Assembly: GCA_021401465.1 (NCBI GenBank)
Contig: JADDMT010000003.1
Location: forward strand, 124,001 to 188,000
Length of the DNA stretch: 64,000 nucleotides
DNA from: Teratosphaeria epicoccoides
Taxonomy: Eukaryota > Ascomycota > Dothideomycetes > Mycosphaerellales > Teratosphaeriaceae
Direction: 5' to 3'
Shown: piece after piece, positions 63,864-64,000 of the stretch
Layout of the letters: every line of letters starts with the position of its first letter
How positions within the stretch are numbered: the stretch's first letter is position 1
The notes under the pieces: generated by a model
What the model saw: only the letters and a program-made list of their open reading frames with translations
Told to the model about the DNA's origin: nothing
The model's database searches: none
Made by a program: the position numbers and the translations under genes

Positions 63864-64000
63864 ATGTCGTATCAAGACGCAAAGAAGGGCGGCCTCGATG
63901 CCCCCAAGATCCACAAGATCCGCATCACGCTTACTTCGCGCAAGGTCGCGTCGCTGGAGAAGGTCTGCTCTGAGCTCATCGAGCGTGCCAAGAGCAAGGA
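63864..64000 (+). CDS. RPS20: 40S ribosomal protein uS10 (Rps20), 5' end
   Basis: The window ends inside this gene. The visible 45 codons read MSYQDAKKGGLDAPKIHKIR, ITLTSRKVASLEKVCSELIE, RAKSK, which matches the N-terminus of fungal Rps20; the core IHKIRITLTSRKV is diagnostic for uS10. No intron falls in the visible part. The start ATG has the context AAAATG. Confidence 0.95.
   Translation, partial: MSYQDAKKGGLDAPKIHKIRITLTSRKVASLEKVCSELIERAKSK

Noticed and set aside
1..64000. CRISPR arrays, insertion sequences or operons of bacterial type
   Set aside because: The window is eukaryotic, with spliceosomal introns throughout; no regularly spaced repeats or transposase-like frames were seen.

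Overview
This is nuclear DNA of a filamentous ascomycete (Pezizomycotina), most likely a dothideomycete. The evidence is the gene set (an ApsB-type MTOC protein, an AsaB-family enzyme, a GH17 glucanase, fungal small secreted proteins, a divergent H2A/H2B pair), the many 51-64 nt spliceosomal introns with CTAAC/CTGAC-type branch sites, and tightly packed genes on both strands. The class is an inference; no rRNA or other lineage marker is present. Gene models were built by reading splice signals by eye, so exon coordinates are proposals that RNA-seq could test.

Layout. 0-31 kb is mostly housekeeping: the 3' end of the 2-oxoglutarate dehydrogenase E2 gene, divergent histones H2A and H2B, atg4, a Sqs1-like G-patch protein, an AsaB-like oxygenase, an Sds23-like CBS protein, CCT-eta, a tRNA-Tyr gene, an Mrx7-like protein, a tyrosine phosphatase, an Fbxo9/Pof7-like F-box protein, an Mtm1-like mitochondrial carrier, a Pml1/SNIP1-like FHA protein and a long coiled-coil protein. 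31-39.3 kb is a looser, accessory-looking stretch with a broken 2EXR-like gene, a secreted GH17 glucanase, a small secreted four-cysteine protein, about 1.8 kb of non-coding DNA with motif clusters, and a six-exon secreted cysteine-rich protein. 39.9-53 kb returns to housekeeping: a WW protein, ApsB, an Nup42/Amo1-like FG nucleoporin, Gpi1 and a DUF1275 membrane protein. 53.6-61.4 kb carries a secreted oxalate decarboxylase, a tiny four-exon secreted six-cysteine protein, a nitrate transporter with clustered GATA sites upstream, and a Ser/Thr-rich secreted glycoprotein. The window ends with a Cue3/ASCC2 homolog and the start of ribosomal protein uS10.

The most unusual feature is the tRNA-Tyr(GTA) gene at 17387-17528 on the minus strand. 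It has the normal short intron after position 37 and also a second 57-bp insertion inside the T-loop, which splits the B box. The insertion has the marks of a spliceosomal intron (GTACGT start, CTAAC branch motif, TAG end). Removing both insertions leaves a complete 73-nt cloverleaf with all stems paired and eukaryotic tRNA-Tyr identity elements. Other points worth checking are a GC-AG intron that splits a CCCH zinc finger, the four-exon 89-residue secreted protein assembled from fragments, an in-frame stopless intron in the carrier gene, and a small membrane-protein gene ending 19 bp before the gpi1 start codon.
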